Below, piece after piece: positions 26,726 to 35,416 of a DNA stretch of 64,000 nt. The stretch covers positions 4,278,001-4,342,000 of the forward strand of contig NZ_CP029482.1 in assembly GCF_003151075.1 (NCBI RefSeq), written 5' to 3'. The position numbers were made by a program, and so were the translations under genes. Origin of the DNA: Pseudomonas sp. 31-12. GTDB lineage: Bacteria; Pseudomonadota; Gammaproteobacteria; Pseudomonadales; Pseudomonadaceae. Positions within the stretch are counted from its first letter, which is position 1; each line of letters opens with the position of its first letter. Below the pieces are notes generated by a model that saw only the letters and a list, made by a program, of their open reading frames with translations, had not been told where the DNA came from and made no database searches.

Positions 26726-27557
26726 GGTTCACCCCCTCAGCCTGCAAACGGCGAATAGTCTGCAATTCAGCCACCAGTTCGGAGAACGCCGGGAAGTTGA
26801 AATCCCGCTCCAGCAGCGTCGGTTGTGCGCCAAACCGGGCGTAAGCCTGGGCCAGCAACGACCACACCACTGGTTTCACCGACGCGCCATGGGTGTCTAT
26901 TTTCAACGTATCGGACTCATCGAAGTGCCCGGCCACGTGCATCGCCACCACCCGGCCCGAATCGATGCCGGCCAGAAAGTCCTGCGGATCGAACCCATGG
27001 TTGATCGAGTTGACGTAGACGTTGTTGACGTCCAGCAACAGGTCGCAATCGGCTTCACGCAGGACCGCGTTGGTGAAGGTCACTTCGTCCATGTCCTGCT
27101 GGGGTGCGGCATAGTAGGACACGTTTTCCACCGCCAGGCGCCGACCGAGAATGTCCTGGGCCTGGCGAATTCGAGCGGCAACGTGATGCACCGCTTCTTC
27201 GGTAAACGGCAACGGCAACAGGTCGTAAAGATGACCGTCATCGCCGCAATAACTCAGGTGCTCGCTGTACAGCGGCACGTTGTAGTGATCGAGGAACACC
27301 CGGACTTCCTGCAAAAACCCGACGTCCAGCGGCGCCGGTCCACCCAGCGACAGCGATAAGCCGTGGCAGGACAACGGAAAACGCTCGGCCAGGGCACGCA
27401 ACGCATGACCGTGGGCACCGCCGATGCCGATCCAGTTTTCCGGGGCGACTTCCAGAAAATCGAAATCGCCGGTACGGGCGGCCTGGAGGTCTTTCATTAA
27501 TCCGCGACGCAAGCCAAGCCCGACGGTCGCTTTCGCTGAGGTGATGGAGGTCTGCAT
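26718..27557 (-). CDS. DUF692 multinuclear non-heme iron oxidase (MNIO, HvfB/BufB-like)
   Basis: 279 residues from the ATG at 27557 ([20 protein letters not shown]); the frame runs 39 codons further through the promoter region. TIM-barrel metal ligands of the family are all present: H65 ([10 protein letters not shown]), E99-H100 (YSEHLSYCG), E144 (ENVSYY), D176/N178 ([15 protein letters not shown]), H207/H211 (HVAGH), D221/H223 (DTHG), E250/D252 (LERDFN). MNIOs modify cysteine or C-terminal residues in ribosomally made peptides, giving metal-binding or other products. No DUF2282-type precursor gene is beside it. Upstream carries a sequence block shared with the formamidase promoter. Confidence 0.88.
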   Translation of the reverse strand: MQTSITSAKATVGLGLRRGLMKDLQAARTGDFDFLEVAPENWIGIGGAHGHALRALAERFPLSCHGLSLSLGGPAPLDVGFLQEVRVFLDHYNVPLYSEHLSYCGDDGHLYDLLPLPFTEEAVHHVAARIRQAQDILGRRLAVENVSYYAAPQQDMDEVTFTNAVLREADCDLLLDVNNVYVNSINHGFDPQDFLAGIDSGRVVAMHVAGHFDESDTLKIDTHGASVKPVVWSLLAQAYARFGAQPTLLERDFNFPAFSELVAELQTIRRLQAEGVNRG

Positions 27558-27606
27558 GATGTCGATCTCGAAGGTTGCCAGTTCGGAATCACAGTTAATC
27601 CAAGCG

Positions 27607-27624
27607 GTGTATCGGGGCTGTGTT
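27607..27624. promoter_or_regulatory. TGTATC-type box upstream of the MNIO operon
   Basis: GTGTATCGGGGCTGTGTT (plus strand), 50-67 bases before the MNIO start. Differs in only two positions over 18 from the box at 29094-29111 upstream of the formamidase gene, at nearly the same distance from the start codon. Confidence 0.6.
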
Positions 27625-27662
27625 GCGCAGCGGCAGAAAATCGCAGCGCTTGTATCGCCAGC

Positions 27663-27690
27663 GGGTCTGTACACACTTCGGTACAGACCC
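27663..27690. other. 10-bp perfect hairpin between formamidase and MNIO genes
   Basis: GGGTCTGTAC (27663-27672) and GTACAGACCC (27681-27690) pair perfectly around an 8-base loop, 11 bases after the formamidase stop. On the leftward (transcribed) strand no T-run follows, so it is a weak terminator candidate, an mRNA-stabilising structure, or a regulator palindrome. Confidence 0.5.
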
Positions 27691-27701
27691 TTTGGCAGGC
27701 G

Positions 27702-29036
27702 TTACGCCAGGTCGTATTTCTCGCGCACCAGATGACCGATGCCGATGCGATCGAGCACGTCCATCGGGCACAGGAAGGTCACGCGGACGGTGCCCGGCAA
27801 GCGGCTGATGTCGATCGAGCCGGTGATGGTCGCTCGGTTGAGCACTTCGTCATACGGCAGGCCGGTGACCGAAGCGGCGCGTTTCAAACCGTTCTCGACG
27901 GCGACGTTGAGGTTCTCGCCGCTGCCGATAAAGGTGATGGGACCGCTCTGCTCGATGTCGTGCTGCCCCCAACGCTCACCCAGTTCGCGGACTTTCTGCC
28001 GCTGTTCGGCATTCATCGGCCGCGCCATGGGCGGCAGATCGTCGAGGTTTTGCAGGAGGATCGGCCCTTCCAGCGTCAGGTTTTTCACCACTTGCACCAC
28101 CACTTCGGTTTCCCCGGAGCAATCGGTGGCGTGCCCGGCGATTTCGCCGTTGCCTTGCTGGGCGTGCATGTCGCCCATGTACACACCGGCTCCCGGCACT
28201 TTCACCGGGCAGATCAGCACGCAGCCTTCGCGGATCGAGTTGGTGTCCATGTGGCCGTCAGTCTTGGCCGCGTGCAGCTCTTCGCGGGTCATGCCGAAAC
28301 GGTGCGGCGCGTTGATCAGGTATTGGCCGAAATCGGCGCAGTTGTGCGAATCGGGCAAGTCACGGGACGGCGTGGTGCCGATATTGCCGAGGAACGGGCG
28401 CATGTGCGCGGCAACGCCGGGAATGTCGGCGCGGGCCAGGGACAGGATCGAGTGCTGGGCGGCGAATTCCGGCAGGGCTGACATTTGCGAGGCATTGCCG
28501 GCCAATCGGTTGGCGACGTCCTGATTGACGGTCAGGCTGACCTGGTTCTGCGCATCGAACACGATCACGTAGCCATGGCTGAAGCGAAACGCGCTGACTT
28601 CGGCGCCGCAGTTGTTACAACGAATCGACTCCTCGCCAATGCCTTCGACATGACTGGCCGGGTGGTCGGTGCCGCACTTGGAGCAGAACTTGGCGACAAA
28701 CGGGTCGCCGTTGTATCGCCCCTCCACGAAGCTCATGACCCCGGACGAGGTCGCCAGCGAAGTGACGCGCATGCTTTTGATCTTGATCGCCACGGCGTCG
28801 CCGACTTCTGCCCCGGCGATGGCCACCGGTTGCGTCACCTCATGGCCGCCCTCGAAGGCCGGCGTGATCATCGGACCCCAGCAGCCCGGCGGCGTGCCGG
28901 TGATCAGGGTGCCGCCATCGGCCAGAGGTCCGAGCATCGGTTGGCTGGGGCCGATGAGGCCATTGGTGTACTGATCGACGCGCAGGTGGTTGACGGGAGT
29001 GGATTGCAGGTCGGTTTCAGGCTGGAGCGTGGTCAT
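27702..29036 (-). CDS. Acetamidase/formamidase family protein with zinc-ribbon insertion
   Basis: 444 residues from the ATG at 29036 (AAGGGGA upstream). FmdA/AmdA fold markers: GDAVAIKIKSMRVTS, DSHNCADFG, GAGVYMGDMHAQQGNGEIAGHATDCSGE. Residues 118-143 carry C118-x2-C121-x18-C140-x2-C143, a rubredoxin-like zinc ribbon seen in one subgroup. FmdA hydrolyses formamide or other short amides to acid and ammonia in the cytoplasm. No amide ABC transporter is adjacent; the direct-repeat boxes upstream link it to the two-component system at 21.5 kb and the MNIO pair. Confidence 0.88.
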   Translation of the reverse strand: MTTLQPETDLQSTPVNHLRVDQYTNGLIGPSQPMLGPLADGGTLITGTPPGCWGPMITPAFEGGHEVTQPVAIAGAEVGDAVAIKIKSMRVTSLATSSGVMSFVEGRYNGDPFVAKFCSKCGTDHPASHVEGIGEESIRCNNCGAEVSAFRFSHGYVIVFDAQNQVSLTVNQDVANRLAGNASQMSALPEFAAQHSILSLARADIPGVAAHMRPFLGNIGTTPSRDLPDSHNCADFGQYLINAPHRFGMTREELHAAKTDGHMDTNSIREGCVLICPVKVPGAGVYMGDMHAQQGNGEIAGHATDCSGETEVVVQVVKNLTLEGPILLQNLDDLPPMARPMNAEQRQKVRELGERWGQHDIEQSGPITFIGSGENLNVAVENGLKRAASVTGLPYDEVLNRATITGSIDISRLPGTVRVTFLCPMDVLDRIGIGHLVREKYDLA

Positions 29037-29093
29037 TGTTGTCCCCTTCACGGTGTATAGGGTGCCAAGCGGCCTATGCAGTTCATCGCAGGT

Positions 29094-29111
29094 TTGTATC
29101 TGGGCTGTGTT
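29094..29111. promoter_or_regulatory. TGTATC-type box 1 upstream of the formamidase gene
   Basis: TTGTATCTGGGCTGTGTT region, 58-75 bases before the start; TGTATC and TGTGTT spaced 11 bases. Matches the MNIO-operon box in 16 of 18 positions. Confidence 0.6.
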
Positions 29112-29156
29112 CGGCGGTGGCGGGGAATGAACTGGAATGTGTCGGGATGCCGGTTA

Positions 29157-29174
29157 GATACAGTGCGATACACA
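29157..29174. promoter_or_regulatory. TGTATC-type box 2 upstream of the formamidase gene
   Basis: GATACAGTGCGATACACA; on the leftward strand TGTATC-N4-TGTATC with 10-base period, matching copy 1 at 21353 in 16 of 18 positions. Confidence 0.62.
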
Positions 29175-29183
29175 CCACCAATA

Positions 29184-29290
29184 CCCTGTGGGAGCTAGCC
29201 TGCTAGCGATGGGCGTTAACGATTACGCCTGCTGTCTGAATGACCGCGGTGTCTGGACCTCCATCGCTAGCAGGCTAGCTCCCACAGGGG
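29184..29290. repeat. REPIN variant with GCTAGC core
   Basis: CCCTGTGGGAGCTAGCCTGC with inverted partner ending CTAGCTCCCACAGGG. Second copy of the TAGC-core variant in this window. Confidence 0.88.
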
Positions 29291-29470
29291 TTCAGTGGTG
29301 TCAGGGAGATGGGCTTTCGTCGCTCCAGGCCGCGGAGCAAGGGGCTCGGACTAAACTTAATGCACGCAGGACGTGCAGAGCGTCCTGGTCATTCCCACGA
29401 CCACCGCCCAGGGTGAACGCCTCGAAAAACAAGGCCTCTGGACCGTGATCCTGCTGAAGGAGCACATGTG

Positions 29471-30517
29471 ATGGACGAGGCCAGACTCAATGATTTCATG
29501 GGCAAACTGGTGAACGACATGGGCGGCGCGGCGATGCTTGCCAACGTCATCCTCGGCGAAGAGCTTGGCCTGTACCGGGCCATGGCCGACAGTCAGCCGA
29601 TCACCCCCGAAGCACTCGCCGACAAGACCGGCTGCAATCCCCGCCTGTTGCGCGAATGGCTCAGCGCCCACGCCGCTTCCGGTTACATGGAGCACGAGAG
29701 CGGCCAGTTCCGCCTGCCCGAAGAGCAAGCGCTGGCATTGGCCATCGAAGATTCGCCGGTTTACATCGCAGGCGGTATCGGGGTGGTCGCGTCGTTTTTC
29801 CATGACAAGGACAAACTGGTCAACGCCATGCGCGGCAACGGCGCCCTGGCCTGGGGCGATCACCATCCGTGCATGTTCAGCGGCACGGAACGGTTCTTCC
29901 GGCCCGGTTACAAGGCGCACCTGATTGCCGAATGGCTGCCGGCACTCGACAGCGTGGTCGCCAAATTGCAGTCCGGCGCCAAAGTGGCGGACATCGGCTG
30001 CGGTCACGGTGCATCAACGGTGATCATGGCCCAGGCGTTCCCGGACTCACGGTTCGTTGGTTTCGACTACCACGCACCGTCCGTCACCGTCGCCACCCAA
30101 CGCGCCGAAGAAGGCGGCGTTTCCGGCCGCGCGCGGTTCTTCCAGGGCACCGCGAAAAGCTTCCCCGGCGACGACTATGACCTGGTCTGCTATTTCGACT
30201 GCCTGCACGACATGGGCGACCCGGTGGGCGCGGCAAAACACGCGTATGACGCACTGAAACCGGACGGCACGGTGCTGCTGGTGGAACCGTTCGCCAACGA
30301 CTCGCTCGACGACAACGTCACCCCGGTCGGACGGCTGTTCTACGCCGCGTCGACCTTCATTTGCACCCCGAACTCGCTGTCTCAGGAAGTCGGCCTCGGG
30401 CTCGGCGCTCAGGCGGGTGAGGCACGGTTGCGCAAGGTCTTTACCGAAGCCGGATTCAAGAGTTTCCGGCGGGCGACGGAAACGCCGTTCAACCTGATTC
30501 TGGAGGCGCGTAAGTAA
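29471..30517 (+). CDS. SAM-dependent methyltransferase with N-terminal winged helix
   Basis: 348 residues; AAGGAG precedes both a GTG at 29468 and the ATG at 29471, and I take the ATG. Residues about 10-90 are a winged-helix dimerisation domain (ILGEELGLYRAMADSQPITPEALADKTGC ... LREWLSAHAASGYM), residues about 165-300 the methyltransferase fold with VADIGCGHGASTVIMAQAFP (motif I) and YFDCLHDMGDPVGAAKHAYDAL. The architecture matches Rv2258c-type methyltransferases. Substrate unknown. Monocistronic. Confidence 0.88.
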   Translation: MDEARLNDFMGKLVNDMGGAAMLANVILGEELGLYRAMADSQPITPEALADKTGCNPRLLREWLSAHAASGYMEHESGQFRLPEEQALALAIEDSPVYIAGGIGVVASFFHDKDKLVNAMRGNGALAWGDHHPCMFSGTERFFRPGYKAHLIAEWLPALDSVVAKLQSGAKVADIGCGHGASTVIMAQAFPDSRFVGFDYHAPSVTVATQRAEEGGVSGRARFFQGTAKSFPGDDYDLVCYFDCLHDMGDPVGAAKHAYDALKPDGTVLLVEPFANDSLDDNVTPVGRLFYAASTFICTPNSLSQEVGLGLGAQAGEARLRKVFTEAGFKSFRRATETPFNLILEARK

Positions 30518-30520
30518 TCC

Positions 30521-30598
30521 CTGGACCTGTGGCGCATGGCTTGCGGGTGATGGCGTTTTTGAAATCGCCTTCGCCGGCAAGCCGCGCTCCTACAGGGT
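30521..30598. repeat. Degenerate REP pair
   Basis: ACCTGTGGCGCATGGCTTGC then an inverted partner ending GCAAGCCGCGCTCCTACAGG; cores are diverged from the other copies. Lies between two rightward genes. Confidence 0.6.
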
Positions 30599-30648
30599 GA
30601 TCGGCAATGCTACTCTGCAGACACTCAAGGCCTTGCGGAGTGTTGAAC

Positions 30649-31479
30649 ATGCTCGACGAACAAATCGACCGACTCCAGCGATTGATGGCCGAGCAGCCAT
30701 TCATGGTGCTGACCGGCGCCGGCATCAGCACCCCGTCGGGCATTCCGGACTACCGCGACAATCAGGGCGTGCGGCGCGGCCGGCAACCGATGATGTATCA
30801 GGAGTTCCTGTCGGCCCCGGAATCACGGCGCCGTTACTGGGCGCGGGCGATGCTCGGCTGGCCGCGGGTGCGCCAGGCTCAGCCGAACGTGGCCCACGAA
30901 GCCCTGGCCAGTTTGCAAAGCAGCCAGCAGATCAGCGGGCTGATCACCCAGAACGTCGACACCCTGCACGATCAGGCCGGCAGCCATGATGTGATCGAAC
31001 TTCACGGCAGCCTGCACCGGGTACTGTGCCTGGACTGTGGACAGCGCAGCGAGCGGGATTCGATTCAGCAACTGATGGAAGCGCAGAATCCCTATCTGGC
31101 CGGGGTCGATGCGGTGCAGGCACCGGATGGCGACACGTTGCTGGATCCGGCGTTCGAGGCGCGGTTCCAGGTGCCGCATTGTCCGCATTGCGCGGGTGAA
31201 AGGATGAAGCCGGACGTGGTGTTTTTTGGCGAGAATGTGGCGCAGGTGACGGCAGCCAAGGCCATGGCGGCGGTGGAACAGGCGGCGGGGTTGTTGGTGG
31301 TGGGGTCGTCGTTGATGGCGTATTCGGCGTTTCGCTTGTGCCGGGTGGTGGCGGATCAGGGAAAGCCGTTGATGGCGATCAATCTGGGCAAGACCCGGGC
31401 AGATGATCTGCTGGATATGAAGATTGAGGCATCGTGCGAACAGCTGTTGCCCTTGCTGGCTCAGCGCCTGACCACTTAA
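30649..31479 (+). CDS. Sirtuin (NAD-dependent protein deacylase)
   Basis: 276 residues from the ATG at 30649 with GCGGAG upstream. Sirtuin motifs: GAGIS (23-27), TQNVDTLHDQAG (100-111), catalytic H119 in ELHGSL, and the zinc site C127-x2-C130 ... C178-x2-C181, followed by MKPDVVFFGENV. Removes acyl groups from protein lysines using NAD, making nicotinamide and O-acyl-ADP-ribose. The 47-residue spacing between cysteine pairs is longer than in CobB. Single gene; no target is suggested by context. Confidence 0.92.
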   Translation: MLDEQIDRLQRLMAEQPFMVLTGAGISTPSGIPDYRDNQGVRRGRQPMMYQEFLSAPESRRRYWARAMLGWPRVRQAQPNVAHEALASLQSSQQISGLITQNVDTLHDQAGSHDVIELHGSLHRVLCLDCGQRSERDSIQQLMEAQNPYLAGVDAVQAPDGDTLLDPAFEARFQVPHCPHCAGERMKPDVVFFGENVAQVTAAKAMAAVEQAAGLLVVGSSLMAYSAFRLCRVVADQGKPLMAINLGKTRADDLLDMKIEASCEQLLPLLAQRLTT

Positions 31480-31497
31480 TGACTGACGAAACCCAAT

Positions 31498-31593
31498 CCC
31501 TGTGGGAGCGAGCCTGCTCGCGATGAGGCCAGCACCTTCAACATTGATGTCGCCTGATACACCGCCATCGCGAGCAGGCTCGCTCCCACAGGG
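31498..31593. repeat. REPIN (GTGGGAGCGAGCCTGCTCGCGATG core)
   Basis: CCCTGTGGGAGCGAGCCTGC and inverted partner ending GAGCAGGCTCGCTCCCACAG around a ~40-base centre, between convergent genes. Confidence 0.88.
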
Positions 31594-31601
31594 GATTGTG
31601 A

Positions 31602-32504
31602 TCAGGGCATGGACACTTGTTGGCCCAGGTTCTCGGCTTTCAGGATATCGAACAACGCCTGCGCCGCCGCCGACAGTTCCACCCCAGGCTTGGTCAACAC
31701 TCCAATCGCCCGTTCCACCACCGGGTCGCGCAAGGTAATGCACCGCGCACCCAATTCGCGCATCTGCCCGGCGCACAACGCCGGCACGGCGCTCACGCCC
31801 AATCCGCTGGCGACCATGCGCCCGACCGTCGCCAGCTGATGGCTTTCAAATTCCACCGGCAACTTCATCCCCCGGGCCTGCAAGTGTTCTTCCAGCATCA
31901 CCCGCACCGTCGAGGGGCGCTGCAAGGTGATGAACGGTTCCTTGAGCAAGGTTTGCCAATCGATGTCTTTCAGTGCGGCCAAGGGAGAATCGTCCGGCAC
32001 CACGGCAACAAAACGATCCCGATACAACGGCGTGAATTCCAGCGATGAACTCTGGCTCGGCTCAAACGCCACCCCCAGTTCCACCTGCCGGTCGCGCACC
32101 ATTTCCAGCACTTGCTCGTTGATCACGTCGTTCACCGTGACGTTGACCTTGGGATACCGGGCGCGAAAGGTCTTGAGGATCGGCGGCAGCAGATTGCCGG
32201 CAAACGAGGGCATCGCCGCCAGGGTCACGCGTCCGCGCTGCAGGGTGAAACGCTGGCGCAGTTCATCCTCGGCGTTGTCCCAGTCGGCAATCAGCCGGCG
32301 CGCCAGCGGCACCAGGGATTCGCCTTCTGCCGTCAACGCCACATTGCGCGTGTTGCGGGTGAATAACCGGCCGCCCAGCCCCTCTTCCAGGGCCTTGATG
32401 GTCAGGCTCAAGGCCGATTGCGACAGGTGCAATCGCTCGCAGGCCACGGCGAAACTCAGGCTCTGGGCGACGGCCAGGAATGCGCGGATCTGCTTGACTG
32501 TCAT
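31602..32504 (-). CDS. dhcR: LysR-family regulator of the dehydrocarnitine/acetoacetyl-CoA operon
   Basis: 300 residues from the ATG at 32504; the frame extends 18 codons upstream. N-terminal LysR helix-turn-helix (VKQIRAFLAVAQSLSFAVACERLHLSQSALSLTIKALEEGLGGRLFTR) and a periplasmic-binding-like effector domain. Divergent from a CoA-transferase pair plus thiolase, the exact order PA1998-PA2001 in P. aeruginosa, where DhcR activates dhcAB for carnitine breakdown. Gene name by synteny. A TTGATTG/CAATCAA inverted repeat lies between. Confidence 0.85.
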   Translation of the reverse strand: MTVKQIRAFLAVAQSLSFAVACERLHLSQSALSLTIKALEEGLGGRLFTRNTRNVALTAEGESLVPLARRLIADWDNAEDELRQRFTLQRGRVTLAAMPSFAGNLLPPILKTFRARYPKVNVTVNDVINEQVLEMVRDRQVELGVAFEPSQSSSLEFTPLYRDRFVAVVPDDSPLAALKDIDWQTLLKEPFITLQRPSTVRVMLEEHLQARGMKLPVEFESHQLATVGRMVASGLGVSAVPALCAGQMRELGARCITLRDPVVERAIGVLTKPGVELSAAAQALFDILKAENLGQQVSMP

Positions 32505-32533
32505 GACCGCTGGCTCCAACGTAGTACAGATGA

Positions 32534-32562
32534 TTGATTGGTGAGTTTTATCTATCAATCAA
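32534..32562. promoter_or_regulatory. LysR-type inverted repeat, candidate DhcR site
   Basis: TTGATTG (32534-32540) and CAATCAA (32556-32562) are exact inverted repeats with a 15-base spacer, containing the LysR T-N11-A geometry, centred in the dhcR-dhcA intergenic region. Confidence 0.6.
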
Positions 32563-32655
32563 CCTTAAAAATCAACTTAACAAATAAATCCTCCAGCGAG
32601 ACACTCCTACCCCATACGGCTAGCCAGCCGCCCACAAAGAATAAAAGAGGTGCAT

Positions 32656-33354
32656 ATGGCAGGTTTCGACAAGCGCGTGAGTTCCTATGAGGAAGCTCTG
32701 GCAGGTCTTGAAGACGGCATGACCGTGATCGCCGGCGGCTTCGGCCTGTGCGGGATCCCGGAAAACCTGATCGCCGAGATCAAGCGCAAAGGCACCCGCG
32801 ACCTCACCGTGGTTTCCAACAACTGTGGCGTCGACGGTTTCGGCCTCGGTGTGCTGCTGGAAGACCGGCAGATCAGTAAAGTAGTGGCCTCCTACGTCGG
32901 CGAGAACAAACTGTTCGAAGACCAATTGCTGAAAGGCGAAATCGAAGTCGTCCTGACCCCGCAAGGCACCCTGGCCGAAAAAATGCGCGCAGGCGGTGCC
33001 GGCATCCCGGCCTTCTTCACCGCCACCGGCGTCGGCACGCCCGTTGCCGATGGCAAGGAAGTGCGTGAATTCCATGGCCGCAAGTACCTGATGGAAGAAT
33101 CCATCACCGGTGACTTCGCCATCGTCAAAGGCTGGAAAGCCGATCACTTCGGCAACGTCATCTATCGCCACACCGCCCAGAACTTCAACCCGCTGGCCGC
33201 CACCGCCGGCAAGATCACCGTGGTCGAAGTCGAAGAAATTGTCGAACCCGGCGAGCTGGACCCGTCGCAGATCCACACCCCTGGCATCTACGTCGACCGG
33301 GTCATTTGCGGCACGTTCGAGAAGCGCATCGAACAGCGCACCGTGCGTAAGTGA
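32656..33354 (+). CDS. dhcA: 3-oxoacid/dehydrocarnitine CoA-transferase subunit A
   Basis: 232 residues from the ATG at 32656 (AAGAGG 5 bases upstream; a GTG two codons earlier is possible). Family I CoA-transferase alpha subunit: [62 protein letters not shown]. With subunit B it moves CoA from a donor to a 3-oxoacid. By synteny with PA1999 the substrate is 3-dehydrocarnitine, but acetoacetate (AtoD-like) is the main alternative. 33 bases before dhcB. Confidence 0.88.
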   Translation: MAGFDKRVSSYEEALAGLEDGMTVIAGGFGLCGIPENLIAEIKRKGTRDLTVVSNNCGVDGFGLGVLLEDRQISKVVASYVGENKLFEDQLLKGEIEVVLTPQGTLAEKMRAGGAGIPAFFTATGVGTPVADGKEVREFHGRKYLMEESITGDFAIVKGWKADHFGNVIYRHTAQNFNPLAATAGKITVVEVEEIVEPGELDPSQIHTPGIYVDRVICGTFEKRIEQRTVRK

Positions 33355-33387
33355 TCCCCAGCCCCCGGACCTGAAGGAAGAATAACA

Positions 33388-34053
33388 ATGGCACTTTCCC
33401 GCGAACAAATGGCTCAACGCGTCGCCCGCGAAATGCAGGACGGCTTTTACGTGAACCTGGGCATCGGCATTCCGACCCTGGTTGCCAACTACATTCCTGA
33501 AGGCATGGAAGTCATGCTGCAGTCGGAAAACGGCCTGCTCGGCATGGGTCCTTTTCCTACTGAAGAAACCATCGATGCCGACATGATCAACGCCGGCAAA
33601 CAAACGGTGACCGCGCGTATCGGCGCTTCGATCTTTTCCTCGGCCGAGTCCTTCGCGATGATTCGCGGGGGTCATGTCGACCTGACCGTGCTGGGTGCTT
33701 TCGAAGTCGACGTTGAAGGCAACATCGCCTCGTGGATGATCCCCGGCAAACTGGTCAAGGGCATGGGCGGCGCGATGGACTTGGTGGCCGGCGCAGACAA
33801 CATCATCGTCATCATGACCCACGCGTCCAAGGACGGTGAGTCCAAGCTTCTGTCCAAATGCAGCCTGCCGCTGACCGGCGCCGGATGCATCAAGCGTGTG
33901 CTGACCGACCTGGCTTATCTTGAAATCGAAAACGGCGCGTTCATTCTCAAAGAACGTGCGCCGGGCGTCAGCGTCGAAGAGATTGTCGCCAAGACCGCCG
34001 GTAAACTGATCGTGCCGGATCACGTTCCGGAAATGCAGTTCGCTGCTCAGTGA
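33388..34053 (+). CDS. dhcB: 3-oxoacid/dehydrocarnitine CoA-transferase subunit B
   Basis: 221 residues. Beta subunit with the catalytic glutamate E47 in [13 protein letters not shown] and G-rich motif [25 protein letters not shown] precedes the ATG. Forms the active transferase with dhcA. Its end is 11 bases from the thiolase start, so the three genes are one operon. Confidence 0.9.
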   Translation: MALSREQMAQRVAREMQDGFYVNLGIGIPTLVANYIPEGMEVMLQSENGLLGMGPFPTEETIDADMINAGKQTVTARIGASIFSSAESFAMIRGGHVDLTVLGAFEVDVEGNIASWMIPGKLVKGMGGAMDLVAGADNIIVIMTHASKDGESKLLSKCSLPLTGAGCIKRVLTDLAYLEIENGAFILKERAPGVSVEEIVAKTAGKLIVPDHVPEMQFAAQ

Positions 34054-34064
34054 GGAATCATTCC

Positions 34065-35246
34065 ATGCAAGACGTCGTTATTGTTGCCGCCACCCGTACC
34101 GCCATTGGCAGTTTCCAGGGGGCCTTGGCGAGCGTTTCCGCCGTTGATCTCGGTGCTGCGGTGATCCGTCAGTTGCTGGCGCAAACCGGTCTGGACGTAG
34201 CTGAAGTCGATGAAGTGATCATGGGCCAGGTATTGACCGCCGGCGCCGGGCAAAACCCTGCGCGCCAGTCCGCGATCAAGGCCGGCCTGCCCTTCACCGT
34301 GCCTGCGATGACCCTGAACAAGGTCTGTGGTTCGGGCCTGAAAGCGCTGCACCTGGCCACTCAGGCTATTCGCTGCGGCGATGCCGACGTGATCATTGCC
34401 GGCGGCCAGGAAAACATGAGCCTGTCCAATTACGTTATGCCGGGCGCTCGCACCGGTCTGCGCATGGGTCACGCGCAAATCGTCGATACCATGATCAGCG
34501 ACGGCCTGTGGGATGCGTTCAACGATTACCACATGGGCATTACCGCCGAGAACCTGGCCGAGAAGTACAGCCTGACTCGCGAGCAACAAGACGCCTTCGC
34601 CGCGGCCTCCCAGCAGAAAGCCACGGCCGCCATTGAAGCCGGGCGTTTTGTCGATGAAATCACGCCAATCCTGATTCCGCAGCGCAAGGGCGATCCGGTC
34701 GCCTTCCAGGTAGACGAACAGCCACGCGCCGGCACCACCGCTGAAGCGCTGGGCAAACTGAAACCGGCCTTCAAGAAGGACGGTTCGGTGACCGCCGGCA
34801 ACGCCTCGTCCCTGAACGACGGCGCCGCCGCCGTGATCCTGATGAGCGCTGAAAAAGCCAAGGCCCTGGGCCTGCCCGTGCTGGCGAAAATCGCCGCTTA
34901 CGCCAACGCGGGCGTCGATCCGGCGATCATGGGCATCGGCCCGGTCTCGGCGACGCGTCGCTGCCTGAGCAAGGCCGGCTGGTCGATCGACCAACTGGAC
35001 CTGATTGAAGCCAACGAAGCCTTCGCCGCGCAATCCCTGGCGGTGGCCAAGGACCTGGAATGGGACTTGAACAAGGTCAACGTCAACGGCGGCGCCATCG
35101 CCCTCGGTCACCCGATTGGTGCATCGGGCTGCCGTGTGCTGGTGACCTTGCTGCACGAAATGATCAAGCGTGACGCCAAGAAAGGCCTCGCCACCTTGTG
35201 CATCGGTGGTGGTCAGGGTGTAGCGCTGGCGATCGAGCGGGCGTAA
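34065..35246 (+). CDS. atoB: Acetyl-CoA acetyltransferase (thiolase)
   Basis: 393 residues from the ATG at 34065, preceded by GAGGAATC. Thiolase active-site residues: C88 in [11 protein letters not shown] (acyl-enzyme), the GHPIGASG histidine (about 349), and the CIGGGQG cysteine (about 379). Cleaves acetoacetyl-CoA to two acetyl-CoA, finishing the pathway started by DhcAB. Counterpart of PA2001. Confidence 0.93.
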   Translation: MQDVVIVAATRTAIGSFQGALASVSAVDLGAAVIRQLLAQTGLDVAEVDEVIMGQVLTAGAGQNPARQSAIKAGLPFTVPAMTLNKVCGSGLKALHLATQAIRCGDADVIIAGGQENMSLSNYVMPGARTGLRMGHAQIVDTMISDGLWDAFNDYHMGITAENLAEKYSLTREQQDAFAAASQQKATAAIEAGRFVDEITPILIPQRKGDPVAFQVDEQPRAGTTAEALGKLKPAFKKDGSVTAGNASSLNDGAAAVILMSAEKAKALGLPVLAKIAAYANAGVDPAIMGIGPVSATRRCLSKAGWSIDQLDLIEANEAFAAQSLAVAKDLEWDLNKVNVNGGAIALGHPIGASGCRVLVTLLHEMIKRDAKKGLATLCIGGGQGVALAIERA

Positions 35247-35255
35247 AGCGTTCAA

Positions 35256-35294
35256 CAGACTGCGCGGGGACCCACGAAGAGCCGCCGCAGTCTG
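35256..35294 (+). terminator. Hairpin after atoB, possible terminator
   Basis: CAGACTGCG (35256-35264) pairs with CGCAGTCTG (35286-35294) around a 21-base loop, 9 bases after the atoB stop. No T-run follows, so termination is uncertain. Confidence 0.4.
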
Positions 35295-35329
35295 GAAACA
35301 CCCCCGGTGTTCCTGCGTTGCAGGCTTTT

Positions 35330-35357
35330 GTGGCGAGGGAGCTTGCTCCCTCGCCAC
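35330..35357. repeat. Single REP hairpin
   Basis: GTGGCGAGGGAGC (35330-35342) pairs perfectly with GCTCCCTCGCCAC (35345-35357) with a TT loop: one lone element of the GTGGCGAGG type between convergent genes. Confidence 0.85.
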
Positions 35358-35416
35358 AGTCAGTGTCTGTATGAGCTGACTGTTATCAGAAGCACCGGGT
35401 TCTTTTGGCCTGCCTT

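Larger units (their letters stand above)
29037..29470. other. 434-base intergenic region with regulatory boxes and a REP
   Basis: Divergent region between the formamidase and a methyltransferase gene. It contains two TGTATC-type boxes (29094-29111, 29157-29174), a GCTAGC-core REPIN (29184-29290) and about 160 bases before the methyltransferase in which I see no gene. Confidence 0.55.

Noticed and set aside
32620..35357. Two long minus-strand frames (467 and 436 codons) across dhcA, dhcB and atoB
   Set aside because: They lie exactly opposite well-supported operon genes and have no motifs or ribosome sites.
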